From NCBI RefSeq assembly GCF_020783335.1, contig NZ_CP086068.1:4030001-4094000 (forward strand): a stretch of 64,000 bases of DNA, given 5' to 3'. The notes below the pieces were generated by a model. The model made no database searches and was not told the DNA's origin. It was given only the letters and a program-made list of their open reading frames with translations. Origin of the DNA: Mucilaginibacter daejeonensis. GTDB lineage: Bacteria > Bacteroidota > Bacteroidia > Sphingobacteriales > Sphingobacteriaceae. Each line of letters starts with the position of its first letter. Position 1 is the stretch's first letter. This document shows, piece after piece, positions 14,886 through 23,558 of the stretch. Both the position numbers and the translations under genes were made by a program.

Positions 14886-17258
14886 TTATTCAGTACGTAA
14901 ACTTTTTACCGGGTTGGTCAGCGCTGCTTTAATGGCCTGAAAGCTCACGGTCAGCAAGGTGATCACCAACGCCCCTATACCTGACACCGCAAATATCCAC
15001 CATGAGATGCTGGTCCTGTACTCATAAGCTTGCAACCACTGATCAAGGAAGTACCAGGCGAATGGTACGGCTATAGCGCAAGCGATCAGCACCAGTATCA
15101 CAAAGTCTTTGGACAGCATACTCCAAAGGTTATATACCGATGCCCCTAACACCTTACGTACACCGATCTCTTTGGTGCGCTGCTCGGCAACGAATGAGGC
15201 CAGCCCGAACAATCCTAAAGATGATATTAGTATGGCCAACACAGCGAACAGCGTGGCCAGGTCGCCTATGCGCTCCTCGGTCCGAAACTTTTGAGCATAC
15301 ATACTATCGGTAAAATCATATATAAAAGGTGCCTCAGGATTAAATCTCTTAAATACGGCCTCTACCAGATCAAGTGCCGAACGCACCGGAACGCCAGGCT
15401 TCAATTTAACCAAAATGATATTGGCCCAGTTATAGTTTAACATGAATACGCTTGGCTGGGTTGGCAGGTAAGGCGACTCCATGATCATATCATTTACTAC
15501 ACCTACCACAGTAAGTGGCTTACCGTTATACACCACCACTTGCCCCAACGGTTGTTTAAATCCCATCGTTTTAACTGCGGACGTATTCAGGATAATGCCG
15601 GAGGAATCGGTCGCAAAGTCGCGGGAAAAATCGCGCCCCGACCTCATTGACCAGCCGATGGTCTTGCCATAATCATGCGTGACGGCGATGGTGCCGAATA
15701 CCGGTATTGAGCCAGGCTCCTTCCCTTTCCAATCAAAACCGATCTGGCTGCTACTGATACTGGTCGACCGGCTTGACGACTCGGCCATTTCCTGAACCAC
15801 ACCGGTGCGCACCAGGTCACCGCGTAAGGCATCGTAATGACCTGCCAATTCGGGGGTGTTGATCTCGACACTGATCAGGCCTTCGCGGTCATAACCCACT
15901 GGCCTGTTCTTGGCATATTGGATCTGCTTGTATACAATGATGGTACCGATGATCAGCGTGATGGATACCGTAAATTGAATTACCACCAACACCTTGCGTG
16001 GTAGAGCCGAAAACCGGCCGGCTTTGAACGTGCCTTTTAATACTTTCACCGGATCAAAGGCCGAGAGATAGAGCGCAGGATAACTGCCCGACAGCAGACC
16101 GGTGATGATCGTGAAGACGAGTGCCGCTATCCAGAACACTGGGTTGAGCCAAGGCAATTGAATTTGCTTATCAGATATGGTGTTAAATACCGGAAGGAAT
16201 ATTAACACCATGATGACTGATAGTAGAAAAGCCAAACTGACCATGACCATTGACTCGCTTAAGAACTGCGCGATGATCTGTACCCTTAACGAACCGATAG
16301 ACCTCCGGATACCTACTTCCTTAGCGCGTTTTTCGGATCTTGCCGTGCTCAGATTCATAAAGTTGATACAGGCCAGCAGCAGTACGAACACACCGATAAT
16401 CCCGAATAACCACACGAACTTGATACGTCCACCACTTACCCTACCATCAGTGAACTGATCATACAGATGCCACTGCGACATCGGGTGCAACTGTATCTTG
16501 TCATCGCCCGATACCTTATGCGGGGTGGCTATCTCTTTGATCTTGGCGTTGATGTGGCTGATGTCGGCACCGTCGTTCACCTGGGCAAATAAACGGAAGC
16601 TATGGTTGTCCCACTGCTCGGCCGAGTCGCGCACCCAATTCTCGATCTGCGCAAAGCGTTCCCAGGCACAAAAGATCTTGATGTCGTGGAAGGTGGTATT
16701 CTGGGGAAGGTCCTCATACACGCCTGCTACCTTGACGTCTGTTTTATTGTTGAGCTTGATGGTCTTGTTAAGCGGATCGGCGTTGCCAAATAGCGACCGC
16801 GCTAGTGACCGGGCGATCAATACCGAAGAAGGGTCATTAACAGCACCGAGGCTGCCATTCACCATTTTGATGGTCAGCATTTGCGCCAGATCGGGCTGCG
16901 CCCATACTCCTGTGGTACTTACGCTCTGATCGCCCGCCTTTATGGTCATGGTCTCGTTCCATGAGCTTAGCGCTAGCCTTTTTATATCATTAGGATACTT
17001 GGTGCGCAGTTCCTGTGCCAGCGGCAAGGCAACCGCCTCATGCGTGGTGTTATGCCCGCTGAACACCTGTGTTACCTTTACCTGCGCAATGGTATCATAG
17101 TTATCATGATAGGTGTCGAAGCTGAGCTCATCCCACATCCATAAGCCGATGAGTATGGCCACGGCCATGCCAAGGGCTAGCCCTAATATGTTGATGAACG
17201 AGTATACTTTATTTTTAAGCAGATTACGCCAGGCGATCTTGATGTAGTTCTTGAGCAT
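14886..17258 (-). CDS. ABC transporter permease, FtsX/MacB type
   Basis: A 790-residue membrane protein. It has TM1 after MLKNYIKIAWRNLLKNKVYS, a large periplasmic MacB-like domain, three TMs (from about residue 280), a second periplasmic domain, and three C-terminal TMs with the motif EQRTKEIGVRKVLGASVYNL. The middle copy reads SEKRAKEVGIRRSIGSLRVQ, so both FtsX repeats are present. This is the common duplicated permease of Bacteroidota, thought to work with a separate ATPase in mechanotransmission or export. No ATPase gene is adjacent, so the partner and substrate are unknown. Confidence 0.88.
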   Translation of the reverse strand: MLKNYIKIAWRNLLKNKVYSFINILGLALGMAVAILIGLWMWDELSFDTYHDNYDTIAQVKVTQVFSGHNTTHEAVALPLAQELRTKYPNDIKRLALSSWNETMTIKAGDQSVSTTGVWAQPDLAQMLTIKMVNGSLGAVNDPSSVLIARSLARSLFGNADPLNKTIKLNNKTDVKVAGVYEDLPQNTTFHDIKIFCAWERFAQIENWVRDSAEQWDNHSFRLFAQVNDGADISHINAKIKEIATPHKVSGDDKIQLHPMSQWHLYDQFTDGRVSGGRIKFVWLFGIIGVFVLLLACINFMNLSTARSEKRAKEVGIRRSIGSLRVQIIAQFLSESMVMVSLAFLLSVIMVLIFLPVFNTISDKQIQLPWLNPVFWIAALVFTIITGLLSGSYPALYLSAFDPVKVLKGTFKAGRFSALPRKVLVVIQFTVSITLIIGTIIVYKQIQYAKNRPVGYDREGLISVEINTPELAGHYDALRGDLVRTGVVQEMAESSSRSTSISSSQIGFDWKGKEPGSIPVFGTIAVTHDYGKTIGWSMRSGRDFSRDFATDSSGIILNTSAVKTMGFKQPLGQVVVYNGKPLTVVGVVNDMIMESPYLPTQPSVFMLNYNWANIILVKLKPGVPVRSALDLVEAVFKRFNPEAPFIYDFTDSMYAQKFRTEERIGDLATLFAVLAILISSLGLFGLASFVAEQRTKEIGVRKVLGASVYNLWSMLSKDFVILVLIACAIAVPFAWYFLDQWLQAYEYRTSISWWIFAVSGIGALVITLLTVSFQAIKAALTNPVKSLRTE

Positions 17259-17280
17259 ATATATAATGATAAAGGCTGTT

Positions 17281-17288
17281 CAAAGGTA
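17281..17288 (-). promoter_or_regulatory. Possible -7 element for the permease gene
   Basis: TACCTTTG on the minus strand matches TAnnTTTG and lies 22 bases before the ATG. No TTG is found at the expected upstream distance, so the call is weak. Confidence 0.35.
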
Positions 17289-17407
17289 GAGGCCACCAAG
17301 ACAATGCCATGCCCGAAAACGACCTTCAAGGGCTTCCAACGGCACTTAGCACAATGTTGACTGTTCGTTATCGATACAAACATACGTACGCTTATGAACA
17401 TGACATA

Positions 17408-17447
17408 AACACAAAAGGCCACCCTTTGCAAGGTGGCCTTTTGTGTT
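17408..17447. terminator. Terminator after rpsJ
   Basis: A 16-bp stem, AACACAAAAGGCCACC (17408-17423) with its complement (17432-17447), and an 8-base loop. On the minus strand the 3' arm is rich in U. It ends the rpsL-rpsG-fusA-rpsJ unit 18 bases after the rpsJ stop and separates it from the permease gene. Confidence 0.85.
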
Positions 17448-17464
17448 CGTATCTTCCGGTACTA

Positions 17465-17770
17465 TCACACTTTGATCTCAACTTCAACGCCGCTTGGCAA
17501 TTCAAGTTTCATCAGTGCGTCAACTGTTTTAGAGTTAGAGCTGTAGATGTCCAGTAAACGTTTGTAGCTGCACAGTTGGAACTGCTCACGAGCTTTCTTG
17601 TTTACGTGTGGTGAACGCAATACAGTGAATACTTTCTTTTCAGTTGGTAAAGGCAGTGGTCCGCTTACTACGGCACCAGTAGGCTTTACAGTTTTTACGA
17701 TTTTCTCGGCTGACTTGTCAACCAGGTTGTAATCGTAAGATTTCAGTTTGATCCTAATTCTTTGGCTCAT
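17465..17770 (-). CDS. rpsJ: 30S ribosomal protein S10
   Basis: A 101-residue S10 (NusE) starting MSQRIRIKLKSYDYNLVDKS, with GPLPLPTEKKVFTVLRSPHV and RLLDIYSSNSKTVDALMKLE. S10 is part of the 30S head and also acts in transcription antitermination. It is the last gene of the str-type unit here and is followed at once by a terminator instead of rplC. Confidence 0.97.
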   Translation of the reverse strand: MSQRIRIKLKSYDYNLVDKSAEKIVKTVKPTGAVVSGPLPLPTEKKVFTVLRSPHVNKKAREQFQLCSYKRLLDIYSSNSKTVDALMKLELPSGVEVEIKV

Positions 17771-17834
17771 TTTAATTGTTTGTTATGACCACCTGTAAGA
17801 GCTATTTATTACAAGCGGACGGTTTATTTGATAT

Positions 17835-17895
17835 GCAGATGTGCTTATGTGTAAGTGTGCAAATGATCTGCACATTCACTCATTGGCACATCTGC
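17835..17895. repeat. 10-bp inverted repeat between fusA and rpsJ
   Basis: GCAGATGTGC (17835-17844) and GCACATCTGC (17886-17895) are perfect complements. Further GTGCA/TGCAC steps lie in the 41-base loop. The gap of 133 bases is long for this operon, and the structure may mark RNA processing or pausing. Confidence 0.6.
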
Positions 17896-17903
17896 GAATT
17901 TAC

Positions 17904-20015
17904 TTACGCAACAGCGCCTTTGGCTTTACCTTTTGATTTGGCAACTACTTCGTCCTGCACGTTACGTGGAGCATCTTCGTAGTGGTCAAATTCCATGGTA
18001 GAAGTTGCACGGCCTGAAGTGATGGTACGTAATTGAGTTACGTAACCGAACATCTCAGAAAGTGGAACTGTAGCCTTGATCACCTGAGCACCGTTACGGG
18101 TGTCCATACCTAAAAGCTGGCCACGACGACGGTTCATATCACCGATCACATCACCCATGTTCTCTTCTGGGGTCAAGATCTCGATCTTCATGATCGGCTC
18201 AAGCAATACTGGTTTACATTTTGGTAATGCCTCACGGTAAGCTGAACGGGCAGCGATCTCGAAAGATAACGCATCCGAATCGACCGCGTGGAACGAACCA
18301 TCGATCAGTCTTACTTTCAAACCTGTTAAAGGATAGCCTGCTAACACACCATTTGCCATGGCTGAAGCGAAACCTTTTTCAACAGATGGGATGAACTCAC
18401 GAGGGATAGAACCACCAGTGATCTCGTTCACGAACTGTAAGCCTTCTTTACCGTCATCAGTAGGCGAAATGATAACCTGGATGTCGGCAAATTTACCACG
18501 ACCACCGGTTTGTTTCTTGTAAGTTTCACGGTGTTGAGTAGTACCGCTGATAGCCTCTTTGTAAGCTACCTGTGGTGCACCTTGGTTAACCTCAACTTTG
18601 AACTCACGTTTCAAACGGTCCATGATAATATCTAAGTGAAGCTCGCCCATACCCGAAATAACGGTTTGGCCGGTCTCTTCGTCAGAGTTTACACGGAAGG
18701 TTGGATCCTCTTCGGCAAGTTTACCTAAGGCCATACCTAATTTATCAACGTCGGCCTGAGTTTTAGGCTCGATCGCCAAACCGATAACCGGCTCAGGGAA
18801 CACCATTGACTCCAGAACGATAGGGTTCTTCTCGTCGCAAAGGGTATCACCAGTTTTGATATCCTTAAAGCCTACTACCGCAGCAATATCACCAGCACCT
18901 ACGTTAGGGATAGGATTTTGCTTGTTAGCGTGCATTTGGAATATACGTGAGATACGCTCTTTATTGTCTGAACGCATGTTGTGTACATACGAACCGGCCT
19001 CAAGGTTACCTGAGTATACACGGATGAAGCACAAACGACCTACGAATGGATCGGTAGCGATCTTGAACGCCAAAGCAGCGAATGGCTCTTTAACATCAGG
19101 TTTAACCAGGATCTCTTCGCCAGTGTTAGGGTTGGTACCCACAACACCTTTCGAATCGATAGGTGAAGGCAACAATTCCATCACATAATCAAGCATGGTT
19201 TGTACACCCTTGTTCTTGAATGATGAACCGCAGGTCATTGGTACGATCTTACCGGCTAAGGTAGCCTGACGTAAAGCGTCCAATACTTCGCGCTCAGTGA
19301 TAGTGGTTGGATCGTCAAAGAATTTCTCCATTAACGTATCATCGAATTCAGCTACTGCTTCCAGCAACTTCTCTCTCCACTCGTTAGCTTCATCGACCAG
19401 GTCGTCAGGGATAGGCACTTCGGTAAAGGTCATACCTTTATCGTGCTCATTCCAAACCACACCACGGAAGTTGATCAGATCCACAACACCTTTAAAGCCA
19501 TCTTCAGCACCGATAGGGATCTGCAGTGGAACAGCGTGGCTGCCCAGCATATCACGTACTTGCTTAACAACTTTCAAGAAATCGGCACCTGAACGGTCCA
19601 TTTTATTTACGAAACCGATACGTGGTACGTTGTAGTTATTAGCTAAACGCCAGTTGGTCTCTGATTGAGGCTCAACACCGTCAACAGCCGAGAACAGGAA
19701 CACCAGGCCGTCCAACACACGTAAAGAACGGTTAACCTCAACGGTGAAGTCAACGTGTCCTGGAGTATCGATAACGTTCACCTGGTATTTGTTACCACGG
19801 TAGTTCCAGAATACAGTAGTAGCAGCCGAAGTGATGGTGATACCACGCTCCTGCTCCTGGGCCATCCAGTCCATGGTAGCAGCACCTTCGTGCACCTCAC
19901 CTATTTTGTGGCTTACACCAGCATAGTAAAGGATACGCTCGGTAGTGGTGGTCTTACCGGCATCAATGTGGGCGGCAATACCAATGTTTCTTGTGTATTT
20001 AAGATCTCTTGACAT
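17904..20015 (-). CDS. fusA: Elongation factor G
   Basis: A 703-residue GTPase that drives translocation. G1 is AHIDAGKTTTTERIL near residue 15, G3 is DTPGHVDF, G4 is NKMD, and the switch I region RGITITSAAT is present. Domains II-V follow, with MGELHLDIIMDRLKREFKVE and the C-terminal PEENMGDVIGDMNRRRGQLL. The length is standard for a canonical EF-G. It lies between rpsG and rpsJ. A slightly altered acidic/Lys-rich C-terminus (KSKGKAKGAVA) ends the protein. Confidence 0.97.
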   Translation of the reverse strand: MSRDLKYTRNIGIAAHIDAGKTTTTERILYYAGVSHKIGEVHEGAATMDWMAQEQERGITITSAATTVFWNYRGNKYQVNVIDTPGHVDFTVEVNRSLRVLDGLVFLFSAVDGVEPQSETNWRLANNYNVPRIGFVNKMDRSGADFLKVVKQVRDMLGSHAVPLQIPIGAEDGFKGVVDLINFRGVVWNEHDKGMTFTEVPIPDDLVDEANEWREKLLEAVAEFDDTLMEKFFDDPTTITEREVLDALRQATLAGKIVPMTCGSSFKNKGVQTMLDYVMELLPSPIDSKGVVGTNPNTGEEILVKPDVKEPFAALAFKIATDPFVGRLCFIRVYSGNLEAGSYVHNMRSDNKERISRIFQMHANKQNPIPNVGAGDIAAVVGFKDIKTGDTLCDEKNPIVLESMVFPEPVIGLAIEPKTQADVDKLGMALGKLAEEDPTFRVNSDEETGQTVISGMGELHLDIIMDRLKREFKVEVNQGAPQVAYKEAISGTTQHRETYKKQTGGRGKFADIQVIISPTDDGKEGLQFVNEITGGSIPREFIPSVEKGFASAMANGVLAGYPLTGLKVRLIDGSFHAVDSDALSFEIAARSAYREALPKCKPVLLEPIMKIEILTPEENMGDVIGDMNRRRGQLLGMDTRNGAQVIKATVPLSEMFGYVTQLRTITSGRATSTMEFDHYEDAPRNVQDEVVAKSKGKAKGAVA

Positions 20016-20040
20016 ATCTTGTTTTTATTTAAGCTAAAAT

Positions 20041-20104
20041 GGCTATTGAGGTATTAAGATAAGATGAACTTTGCGTGCACTTATAACTTAATAACTCAAT
20101 AACC
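20041..20104. repeat. Long imperfect hairpin between rpsG and fusA
   Basis: An 18-base arm at 20041-20058 (GGCTATTGAGGTATTAAG) pairs with 20087-20104 (CTTAATAACTCAATAACC), with one mismatch and one G-U pair in RNA. It occupies most of the 107-base rpsG-fusA gap. It is a candidate processing or pausing structure. Confidence 0.65.
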
Positions 20105-20122
20105 TTTATAACTATATTTTTA

Positions 20123-20590
20123 TTAGAAACGGAAGTGTGAGAACGCTTTGTTGGCTTCAGCCATTTTGTGCGTATCTTCTTTTTTCTTCACAGCGGCACC
20201 TTCACCTTTTGAAGCTGAGATGATCTCGCCAGCCAATTTCTCCATCATGGTCTTTTCACCACGACGACGAGCATAGCTGATCAGCCATTTCATACCCAAA
20301 GCGATCTTACGCTCAGGACGAACCTCGGTAGGTACCTGGAAGTTAGCACCACCCACACGACGAGATTTAACCTCTACGGCAGGCATAACGTTGTTCAATG
20401 CTTTTTTCCAAGTTTCCAGACCATTTTCGCTGGTCTTTTTCTCGATAATATCAACTGCGTTGTAGAAAATACCGTATGCGGTAGATTTTTTACCATCATA
20501 CATCATATTGTTCACAAAGCGGGTCACCATCACGTCGTTAAAACGAGGATCAGGAAGAAGGATGCGTTTTTTCGGTTTCGACTTTCTCAT
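20123..20590 (-). CDS. rpsG: 30S ribosomal protein S7
   Basis: A 155-residue S7 starting MRKSKPKKRILLPDPRFNDV, with VKSRRVGGANFQVPTEVRPE and the C-terminal HKMAEANKAFSHFRF. S7 nucleates assembly of the 30S head. It lies between rpsL and fusA. Confidence 0.98.
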   Translation of the reverse strand: MRKSKPKKRILLPDPRFNDVMVTRFVNNMMYDGKKSTAYGIFYNAVDIIEKKTSENGLETWKKALNNVMPAVEVKSRRVGGANFQVPTEVRPERKIALGMKWLISYARRRGEKTMMEKLAGEIISASKGEGAAVKKKEDTHKMAEANKAFSHFRF

Positions 20591-20610
20591 TTTGTACTAT
20601 CCTCCTTTAA

Positions 20611-21024
20611 TTATTTCTTTTTGCCTTTTGTAGGTGCAGCAGCTGCCTGACCTGGTTTAGGACGTTTGGTACCATATTTAGAACGACGTTGGTTACGACC
20701 GTTAACACCTGAGGTATCCAGTGCACCACGGATGATGTGGTAACGAACACCTGGAAGGTCTTTAACACGACCGCCACGGATCAACACGATAGAGTGCTCT
20801 TGCAAGTTGTGACCTTCACCAGGGATGTAGGCATTCACCTCTTTACCGTTGGTAAGGCGCACACGGGCAACTTTACGCATTGCTGAGTTTGGTTTCTTAG
20901 GGGTAGTGGTGTATACACGGGTACACACGCCTCTTCGCTGTGGACAGCTGTCCAACGCTGGGGATTTACTCTTATCCTCCAGAGCTACTCTACCTTTTCT
21001 AACTAATTGCTGAATAGTAGGCAT
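20611..21024 (-). CDS. rpsL: 30S ribosomal protein S12
   Basis: A 137-residue S12. The ATG at 21022-21024 (MPTIQQLVRKGRVALEDKSK) was chosen because the upstream promoter at 21071-21101 lies inside the longer open frame, and because S12 normally starts here. The decoding loops TTPKKPNSAMRKVARVRLTN and GGRVKDLPGVRYHIIRGALD carry the usual Lys and Pro residues, so no streptomycin-resistance change is evident. A Lys/Ala-rich C-terminal extension follows the core. Confidence 0.97.
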   Translation of the reverse strand: MPTIQQLVRKGRVALEDKSKSPALDSCPQRRGVCTRVYTTTPKKPNSAMRKVARVRLTNGKEVNAYIPGEGHNLQEHSIVLIRGGRVKDLPGVRYHIIRGALDTSGVNGRNQRRSKYGTKRPKPGQAAAAPTKGKKK

Positions 21025-21070
21025 TCTTCCTTTTTTTCTGTTACTTTTTACAACCCGGTTTTCGGGACTG

Positions 21071-21101
21071 CAAAAGTAGATATTTATTTGTTGATCATCA
21101 A
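21071..21101 (-). promoter_or_regulatory. Promoter of the rpsL-rpsG-fusA-rpsJ operon
   Basis: On the minus strand TTG (21099-21101) is followed by a 20-base spacer and TACTTTTG (21071-21078), a full Bacteroidota match. The predicted start near 21064 gives a leader of about 40 bases and settles the rpsL start codon. Confidence 0.72.
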
Positions 21102-21263
21102 GGGGTTGACAAAAATATATTTCAGAGTTAACTCGCACAACTGTAATGTTATACCCTTTAATAAGGCATACGATATCAGCTCCTGCTATCGCCTACTCAT
21201 ATCAGCCATGCCGAGCCCAGGCTTACAGGTCCAAAAAGTTCAGCAGATACCTACCTCAACAAC

Positions 21264-21295
21264 AAAAAAGCTGCGCCGGTATGATCCCGACGCAG
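21264..21295 (-). terminator. Terminator after the Spy-like gene
   Basis: On the minus strand GCTGCGTCGG and CCGGCGCAGC pair around a 7-base loop (one G-U pair), followed by TTTTTT. It lies 28 bases beyond the stop at 21323. Confidence 0.85.
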
Positions 21296-21322
21296 CCCCT
21301 ACTACTTACTCAACATTAACAC

Positions 21323-21790
21323 TTATGCTTTTTGAGCCTTATGGTGGCGGAAGCCTCTTTTACCATGCTGACTTTTCATAAGCTCTTTCATCTGCGCTTT
21401 TTGCTGATCATTGAGCGTTGCTACAAAGGCTTTGCGATCGGCCCTGGCTTTTTCGCGGTTATCAGCAAGGGTCTTTTTTTGCTCATCGGTAAAGGTGGCG
21501 GCCAGTTTGGCATGGCGCTCTTTAGGTGCTAAGCTTTTATCTTTAATGATCGCTTTTTGATCGGCTGTGAGGCTGGCATGAAATGCTTTGCGGGCCTCTT
21601 TATGCTTTTCCTGGTTAGCCTTCAGGGTAGCTTGTTGTTCAGGGCTAAGCACGGCCTTTAGCTTTTGATGGGCCTCTTTACGAGCCAAACGGGCGCTGTC
21701 GTTCTTAACTTTGGTCTGCGCGTTGGCACCTATGGCCAATGCACTCACCATCAGGGTGGTTAAGGCTATTGATCTTACTAACTTTTTCAT
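21323..21790 (-). CDS. Periplasmic Spy/LTXXQ-like protein
   Basis: A 155-residue protein with a signal peptide (MKKLVRSIALTTLMVSALAI, cut after ANA) and a highly charged, all-helical mature part. Three related blocks are seen: LSPEQQATLKANQEKHKEAR, LTADQKAII and FTDEQKKTLADNREKARADR, which fit the LTxxQ pattern of Spy/CpxP-type periplasmic chaperones and metal-response proteins. The C-terminus is basic with a His pair (RGFRHHKAQKA). The function is inferred only from this pattern. Confidence 0.7.
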   Translation of the reverse strand: MKKLVRSIALTTLMVSALAIGANAQTKVKNDSARLARKEAHQKLKAVLSPEQQATLKANQEKHKEARKAFHASLTADQKAIIKDKSLAPKERHAKLAATFTDEQKKTLADNREKARADRKAFVATLNDQQKAQMKELMKSQHGKRGFRHHKAQKA

Positions 21791-21885
21791 TTTGCTCTAT
21801 CTGTTTATTTGTAGAGATAGAGTGTTGCCGGATCAAATGGTTTAAGTAACAAATATGTAACAGCCGTTATAGATGACCACACAGG

Positions 21886-22164
21886 CTAACGGGTATCCAT
21901 GGTAAAGTTGCTTACGCAGGTACCAAAACCGATCAGTACGGCCAGGAAGCCGCCTAAAAGCCAGGCCCACCTGCTGGTAACGGCGCCAATGATGCCGCAG
22001 ATCACAAAATGTGCGATCGATATGATGAACGCCACAAAGCCGCCGCTGCTTCCATCAACCAGCAGACATAAGCCGGTGTAAGCGGCAAAAGCCAGCAGGT
22101 TATAGCCCAATATGGCCGCGTCCGATGGTTTTTTCGGTTTAATTTCTCGCTCTGGTCTCATCAT
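21886..22164 (-). CDS. Small membrane protein, unknown
   Basis: A 92-residue protein with a charged N-terminus (MMRPEREIKPKKPSDAAILG) and three hydrophobic segments (roughly residues 18-36, 42-64 and 68-86). I do not recognise the family. Its ATG overlaps the stop of the radical SAM gene (ATGA-type overlap), so the two are probably translated together. It may support the membrane-linked function of that operon. Confidence 0.65.
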   Translation of the reverse strand: MMRPEREIKPKKPSDAAILGYNLLAFAAYTGLCLLVDGSSGGFVAFIISIAHFVICGIIGAVTSRWAWLLGGFLAVLIGFGTCVSNFTMDTR

Positions 22165-23558
22165 ACAGGTATCTCGTTACGGAGTGTTTCTAAATAAGCT
22201 GCTTTATCGTCACGGTAGAACAGGTTCATGGTCTCGAACGGAATAATGTTCAGATCTTTGTTCACAATGTGGACGCACGATTTTTTGATGGCCCGCACGT
22301 CAAAGTTCTGTGCATCTATAAAGTTCATGATAATAACGCGGAACAAGTTATCGTAGCTCAAGCCGGGTGCATCGATGTTGGGTAAACAACACATGATCGA
22401 GGTCAGGTGTTCCTGTGCCTTATCTACCGAGTTACCGGTGCTGAACATGTGCAGCAGGTGTTCCTTTAATACCTCATCCTGCTCATATACGATCGTGTTG
22501 CGCGAATTGTCGAGCAGGTCATTAGGGTCTATCATTCGAGTTAGCGGGAACACGCAGTCGCCCAATTTAAGCGCGTAACCCATCACCAGCGCATCGGGGT
22601 TGCAGGGAACGGGCAACAGATCTTGTGCGGTAAAAATGCCGGTCTGTTCCAAAATGGCGGTGCGCACCTCGGTCATGGTATAACGGTCGGTGGCCGGTTC
22701 AAAGTTCTCTAACCGCCCGGCTTGCTGCGTGGGCTGAAAAGTGACCCCTCTTACACAGCGTTGTTTCAAGGCATACTCGGTTATGGCGCCTATCTCGTCG
22801 GTGTTCAGTCCTTTTTGCAGGGTGACCACCAGCGTGGTCGATAGGTTGTATTTGTTCAGATTCTCGATCGCTTTGCGCCTTACTTCGCGCAGGTCCTCGC
22901 CGCGCATCTGTTCCAGCACTTCCCTTTTGAATGAATCGAACTGGAGATAGATCTCAAAATCGGGCATGTAGGTGGCCAAGCGTTTAACGAACTCCTCATC
23001 CTTGGCTATACGGATGCCGTTGGTGTTCACCATGAGGTGTTTGATCGGCTTACGCTTGGCAATGTCCAGTATCTCGAAGAAATGCGGATGCACGGTAGGT
23101 TCTCCCCCACTGATCTGCACCACATCGGGTTCGCCCTCGTTAGCGACAACTACATCCAGCATCTGCTCGATCTCGTCGAGGGTGCGATGCCTGCCGTAAT
23201 GCGGCGATGACATGGCATAACAGGTAGGACAGCTCAAGTTACAGCGGTCGGTCACCTCCACCACGGTAAGGCAGGAGTGTTGTTCATGATCACGGCACAG
23301 GCCACAATCATAAGGGCAACCATAGTGGGTGGCAGTATTGAACTTGAGCGGCATCTCACTCCGCTTGGCATAATTGCGGCAACTCTTGTAATATTCTACA
23401 TCCGTTGCGATCAGCACCTTCTCAAAACCGTGGTGGCGGCAATTCTTGTGCATGTACACCTTATCGTCCTCAAAAACGATCTTGGCATCTACCCGCCGTA
23501 AACAGGTAGAGCATATACTGATGGTAAAGTCGTAATAGATGTACGGACGTTCAGGCAT
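22161..23558 (-). CDS. Radical SAM protein, MJ0619/tetraether-synthase-like
   Basis: A 465-residue iron-sulfur enzyme. The canonical radical SAM motif is C106-x3-C110-x2-C113 (RCNLSCPTCYA), with ISGGEPTVHP as the SAM-binding GGE motif. Ahead of it are a second Cx3CxxC set, C81/C85/C88 (GCPYDCGLC), and an N-terminal C16/C19/C40 group like a rubredoxin knuckle. More Cys occur near the C-terminus (IMCCLPN). This architecture matches the family of archaeal MJ0619, members of which join lipid tails into tetraethers (Tes) or were proposed to alkylate pterins. The gene is packed between an Lgt-like gene (8-base overlap) and a TM protein, which favours a lipid substrate (inference). Confidence 0.8.
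   Translation of the reverse strand: MPERPYIYYDFTISICSTCLRRVDAKIVFEDDKVYMHKNCRHHGFEKVLIATDVEYYKSCRNYAKRSEMPLKFNTATHYGCPYDCGLCRDHEQHSCLTVVEVTDRCNLSCPTCYAMSSPHYGRHRTLDEIEQMLDVVVANEGEPDVVQISGGEPTVHPHFFEILDIAKRKPIKHLMVNTNGIRIAKDEEFVKRLATYMPDFEIYLQFDSFKREVLEQMRGEDLREVRRKAIENLNKYNLSTTLVVTLQKGLNTDEIGAITEYALKQRCVRGVTFQPTQQAGRLENFEPATDRYTMTEVRTAILEQTGIFTAQDLLPVPCNPDALVMGYALKLGDCVFPLTRMIDPNDLLDNSRNTIVYEQDEVLKEHLLHMFSTGNSVDKAQEHLTSIMCCLPNIDAPGLSYDNLFRVIIMNFIDAQNFDVRAIKKSCVHIVNKDLNIIPFETMNLFYRDDKAAYLETLRNEIPV

Noticed and set aside
21025..21138. N-terminal extension of the rpsL frame
   Set aside because: The frame runs through the str operon promoter, and S12 homologues begin at MPTIQQLV.
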